64,000 nucleotides of DNA from an uncultured Cryomorphaceae bacterium (GTDB lineage: Bacteria; Bacteroidota; Bacteroidia; Flavobacteriales; Schleiferiaceae): the NCBI GenBank assembly GCA_913043005.1, contig CAJWKU010000002.1:1-64000 (forward strand), read 5' to 3'. Shown here one piece after another: positions 62,770 to 64,000 of the stretch. Position 1 is the stretch's first letter. The number at the start of each line of letters is the position of its first letter. The notes below the pieces were generated by a model that was not told where the DNA came from, searched no databases, and worked only from the letters and a program-made list of their open reading frames with translations. The translations under genes were made by a program, and so were the position numbers.

Positions 62770-63564
62770 TCATTCTTTTGTTGGTTGGGCCACTCGGCTG
62801 ATAAACATACTCAATTCGTACAATACAGCAACTGGGATAGAAACAATAATTTGACTGAATATATCTGGTGGTGTGATAATCGAAGAAACTGCCAAAATCC
62901 CAATCCAAGCATGCTTTCTGTACATCTTCATACCGTTAGGCGTAATAATTCCTGCACGTGACAAAAAATAAACTACGATGGGCAATTCAAATAAAAATCC
63001 ACAAGCCAATATTACACTCGCTATCGTTGCTAAGTAAGATGACATTTCAATAAGATTTACAATCTGATTAGATACCACATAGTTTGATAAAAATTGGATA
63101 CTTAAAGGAACAATTAAAAAATAACCAAAAGCAGCTCCCAAAAAGAAGAGGATAGATGAAATACTTATGAAAGCAACAGATTTTTGCCTCTCGCCAAATG
63201 TCAACCCAGGAGAAACAAACATCCACAATTCTTTCAAAACGAATGGAATAGCCAAAATAAAACCTGTCATTAATGACAAAGAAATATGAAGGGAAAATTG
63301 GCCAGCCATCCTGGTATTTAACAATTCAATATTAATTTTATCAATACACAAACTTGAAATATTCAAAATATCCGATAGTTGACAAAGCCCACGATAAGTG
63401 ATGAAATCTAATGATTTAGGAGCAAGAAGGACACCATCAAATAGAGTCTCTCTAAAGGCAAAAGCCAATCCAGCAGATATTAGCACAGCTATAGAAGCCC
63501 GCATCAAATGTTTGCGCAATGCTGCGAGATGATTTAAAAAAGACATTGAATTTCCTTCTGACAT
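62770..63564 (-). CDS. tatC: Twin-arginine translocase subunit TatC
   Basis: A 264-residue six-helix translocase subunit. The cytoplasmic N-terminus reads FLNHLAALRKHLM where the family has HLxELRxR: the conserved Glu (E15 in E. coli) is Ala here. The first cytoplasmic loop keeps the Glu in PGLTFGERQKS, and TPPDIFSQ is normal. I start at 63564 (MSEGNSMSF), because a TACTTTTG box covers 63571-63578, inside the longer frame to 63597. lptB follows. Confidence 0.93.
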   Translation of the reverse strand: MSEGNSMSFLNHLAALRKHLMRASIAVLISAGLAFAFRETLFDGVLLAPKSLDFITYRGLCQLSDILNISSLCIDKINIELLNTRMAGQFSLHISLSLMTGFILAIPFVLKELWMFVSPGLTFGERQKSVAFISISSILFFLGAAFGYFLIVPLSIQFLSNYVVSNQIVNLIEMSSYLATIASVILACGFLFELPIVVYFLSRAGIITPNGMKMYRKHAWIGILAVSSIITPPDIFSQIIVSIPVAVLYELSMFISRVAQPTKE

Positions 63565-63570
63565 GATATG

Positions 63571-63578
63571 CAAAAGTA
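63571..63578 (-). promoter_or_regulatory. -7 box for tatC-lptB
   Basis: TACTTTTG on the minus strand ends 6 nt before the ATG at 63564; predicted leader about 3 nt. It decides the tatC start. Confidence 0.65.
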
Positions 63579-63619
63579 GTTTATAGCGTAACTTCATAAA
63601 TTCTATTTCATCAAAAAAG

Positions 63620-64000
63620 ATGATTCAAAAAACAACTAACGAAAGCAAAGCCTTATTGAAGACTTTCTTTGGCTTTGACGAATTCAAAGGCAATCAAGCA
63701 GACTCAATAGATTCCATCCTCAATGGAAATAACACATTTGTTCGAATGCCAACAGGTGGAGGTAAATCATTATGCTATCAACTTCCAGCTATCCAAATGA
63801 AGGGAATCGCAATAGTGATATCACCGTTAATAGCATTGATGAAAAATCAGGTAGATTCAATAAGAAGTTTTGCTGCCGATGACTCTATAGCCCATGTTTG
63901 GAACTCCTCTTTAACTAAAAGGGAAATGGTGACTGTTCGTAAAGATCTCTCTTCAGGGGAGACAAAACTTTTATATATGGCACCAGAATCTCTTAACAGA
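63620..64000 (+). CDS. recQ: RecQ-family DNA helicase (partial, 5' end)
   Basis: The first 127 codons of a RecQ helicase, cut by the window edge. FFGFDEFKGNQADSIDSIL is motif 0, MPTGGGKSLCYQLPA is Walker A, and VISPLIALMKNQV and YMAPESL follow in the right order. It unwinds DNA 3' to 5' in recombination and fork repair. It is divergent from tatC with 55 bp between starts. Confidence 0.9.
   Translation, partial: MIQKTTNESKALLKTFFGFDEFKGNQADSIDSILNGNNTFVRMPTGGGKSLCYQLPAIQMKGIAIVISPLIALMKNQVDSIRSFAADDSIAHVWNSSLTKREMVTVRKDLSSGETKLLYMAPESLNR

Overview
The window is chromosomal DNA from a low-GC member of the Bacteroidota, probably a Flavobacteriales-type aerobe. This rests on content: a type IX secretion (T9SS) cargo protein with a C-terminal sorting domain and a T9SS plug protein, the full Na+-NQR operon with apbE, the bacillithiol deacetylase bshB1, DUF5606 and DUF2520 proteins, many SGC- or SC-type lipoproteins, and promoters of the Bacteroidota form TAnnTTTG rather than sigma70 boxes. 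Most genes lack an obvious Shine-Dalgarno sequence and many sit in overlapping ATGA, TAATG, GTGA or TTGA junctions.

Layout. 1-1016 is almost gene-free: a C-terminal gene stub, then about 0.9 kb of repeats and inverted repeats. 1017-1710 holds tRNA-Arg(TCG) and tRNA-His(GTG) on the minus strand around two tiny membrane proteins. 1828-4165 has a glycosyltransferase and an overlapping bshB1/glutathione-peroxidase pair. 4257-10484 is one long plus-strand operon: ccmBCDEF (haem delivery for cytochrome c), a DUF2520 protein, a KdsC-like phosphatase and a Maf pyrophosphatase. 10518-17931 carries an NhaC antiporter, a Kazal-like lipoprotein, a GT2 transferase, dnaK, a lipoprotein, panB, an RluA-type pseudouridine synthase and a small membrane protein. 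17939-22723 (minus) is THUMP methyltransferase-pfkA-priA plus a lipoprotein. 22793-24499 is a TauE/SafE transporter, a frameshifted micro-ORF, tpx and a zinc-ribbon membrane protein. 24519-29908 (minus) holds an exported protein and a coupled ppk1-ppx-CBM20 esterase group. 30029-32309 (minus) def-TPR lipoprotein-DUF5606-mazG faces ruvX-dapD-cca-pRiA4b-like (32357-35515). 35859-39983 is miaA-lpxK-gatB and a lipoprotein. 40042-44290 (minus) is a 1042-residue T9SS protein, lipA and a 42-residue lipoprotein. 44330-52742 has ung, rmuC, rlmB, valS (minus), a DUF1573 protein, an aminotransferase, murB and a small four-cysteine membrane protein. 52745-59719 (minus) is nqrABCDEF-apbE. 59806-64000 is the T9SS plug, a Sua5-type tsaC, lptB and tatC (minus), and the start of recQ.

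The genes form a housekeeping set: respiratory energy (NQR, Ccm, NhaC), envelope (LpxK, LptB, MurB, TatC, T9SS plug), tRNA and translation (ValS, GatB, MiaA, CCA, Def, TsaC), thiol defence (BshB1, GPx, Tpx) and polyphosphate metabolism. I found no CRISPR array, insertion sequence, phage module or rRNA operon. The most interesting signals are the recurrent placement of TAnnTTTG boxes 4-6 nt before start codons (predicted leaderless mRNAs), a cysteine-type CcmE, a candidate NQR-maturation protein beside apbE, a mirror-symmetric divergent promoter, a TatC lacking a conserved glutamate, and the structured region at the left edge.
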